A DNA stretch of 6,894 nucleotides, taken from positions 1 to 6,894 of the forward strand of contig CAMAXB010000165.1 of the NCBI GenBank assembly GCA_945862035.1, in the 5' to 3' direction. Under the pieces are notes generated by a model. It ran no database searches, was not told the DNA's origin, and worked only from the letters and a program-made list of their open reading frames with translations. The position numbers were made by a program, and so were the translations under genes. Source of the stretch: Opitutus sp. GAS368. GTDB lineage: Bacteria > Verrucomicrobiota > Verrucomicrobiia > Opitutales > Opitutaceae. This document shows positions 6,220 to 6,894 of this stretch, one piece after another (position 1 is the stretch's first letter; every line of letters begins with the position of its first letter).

Positions 6220-6894
6220 GTGAAGCACTACCCCCAAACTAACTGGTTTAGATTCGCTGTCGTCCTGGCCCTCGGCTGGGTGATGGCTGTGTCCTCTGCC
6301 TTCGCGCAGTCCGGCACGGGTACGATCCAAGGCCGGGTTCAGAACCCGACCACGGGAGCGTATACCCGCAATGCTGAAGTCCGCGTGAGCGGGACGAACC
6401 TTGTCGCCTATTCGCAGGCCGATGGCTCCTACCGTATTCCTAATGTCCCCGCCGGTGAAGTCTCCATCACCGTGACGTACATCGGTTACACCACCGTCAA
6501 CGAGACGTTCACCGTCTCCGCCGGTCAGACCGCCGTGCGCGACATCCGTCTCATCAGCACCGCCGCCACCACCAACCAGGACGGCGTCGTCGAGCTGCAG
6601 GCCTTCACCGTCTCCTCGGAGCGCGAAGGTAACTCGAAGGCGATGATGGAGCAGCGCCAGAACATGAATATCGTCACTTCGGTGTCCTCGGACATCTTCG
6701 GTGACGTCACGGACGGCAACGTCGGTGAGTTCCTGAAGTACCTGCCCGGCGTCGACCTCGACTACGTCGAGTCCGAAGCCCGTGGTCCCCGCCTCGGCGG
6801 CATGGACGCCCAGTACACCGGTGTTTCCTTCGACGGCGTGAAGATGGCCTCGGCCGATGCGAACCGCGGTGGTGAGGCCTCCCGCGCGACGAGC
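6220..6894 (+). CDS. TonB-dependent receptor with CarboxypepD_reg-like domain, 3' part outside the window
   Basis: 225 codons are visible, running off the right edge. A TAG at 6196-6198 closes the frame upstream and no ATG follows it before the signal peptide, so GTG 6220-6222 is the best start. It gives MKHYPQTNWFRFAVVLALGWVMAVSSAFAQ, quoted here as two segments: residues 1-15 (positive) and 16-29 (hydrophobic, cleavage after AFA). Residues 34-112 form a carboxypeptidase-regulatory-like beta-sandwich (GTIQGRVQNP, ADGSYRIPNVPAG, VTYIGYTT). A linker follows with VVELQAFTVSSEREG (123-137), the probable TonB box, and then the start of the plug (VGEFLKYLPGVDLDY at 168-182, RGPRLGGM at 188-195). 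Such receptors sit in the outer membrane and import large substrates using energy from TonB-ExbB-ExbD. The ligand cannot be told from this part. The strong match to the N-terminus I associate with Opitutaceae supports the taxonomic guess. There is no visible Shine-Dalgarno sequence. Confidence 0.92.
   Translation, partial: MKHYPQTNWFRFAVVLALGWVMAVSSAFAQSGTGTIQGRVQNPTTGAYTRNAEVRVSGTNLVAYSQADGSYRIPNVPAGEVSITVTYIGYTTVNETFTVSAGQTAVRDIRLISTAATTNQDGVVELQAFTVSSEREGNSKAMMEQRQNMNIVTSVSSDIFGDVTDGNVGEFLKYLPGVDLDYVESEARGPRLGGMDAQYTGVSFDGVKMASADANRGGEASRATS

Overview
The window looks like chromosomal DNA from a GC-rich member of the Verrucomicrobiota, most likely Opitutaceae or a close relative. This is inferred from three things. 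The TonB-dependent receptor at the right edge has an N-terminus of a type I associate with that group (CarboxypepD_reg-like domain, then a VELQAFTVSSEREG-type linker and a plug). There is a Tat-exported Gfo/Idh/MocA oxidoreductase. The start sites lack strong Shine-Dalgarno sequences. No phylogenetic marker gene is present, so the assignment is a judgement.

Layout from left to right. (1) Positions 1-1897, minus strand: a secreted M14-type zinc carboxypeptidase whose 3' end lies outside the window. (2) Positions 1898-2221: a divergent intergenic region with repeated CGCGGAC/GTCCGCG words. (3) Positions 2222-3406, plus strand: a Tat-exported Gfo/Idh/MocA-family oxidoreductase. (4) Positions 3419-3586: a striking nested inverted repeat built from 9-nt-period tandem words, lying between two convergent genes. 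(5) Positions 3599-4063, minus strand: a small secreted NTF2-like/DUF4440-like protein. (6) Positions 4162-5040, plus strand: a CvfB/YitL-type S1-domain RNA-binding protein. (7) About 5095-5643, minus strand: a decayed SYLF-domain (YSC84-like) gene with two frame changes and two internal stops. (8) Positions 5644-6219: a long gene-poor stretch. It holds a hairpin and a possible repeat or gene remnant (about 5765-5957), then a lower-GC leader with an 8-G run upstream of the receptor. (9) Position 6220 to the right edge, plus strand: the N-terminal 225 residues of a TonB-dependent receptor with a GTG start.

The genes alternate in strand and do not form an operon. Most products are exported (Sec or Tat signals), which fits an organism that handles polymers and peptides at its cell envelope, but nothing here ties the genes into one pathway. 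I see no CRISPR array, complete insertion sequence, phage gene, tRNA, rRNA or recognised defence system. The non-coding elements and the pseudogene are the most notable content.
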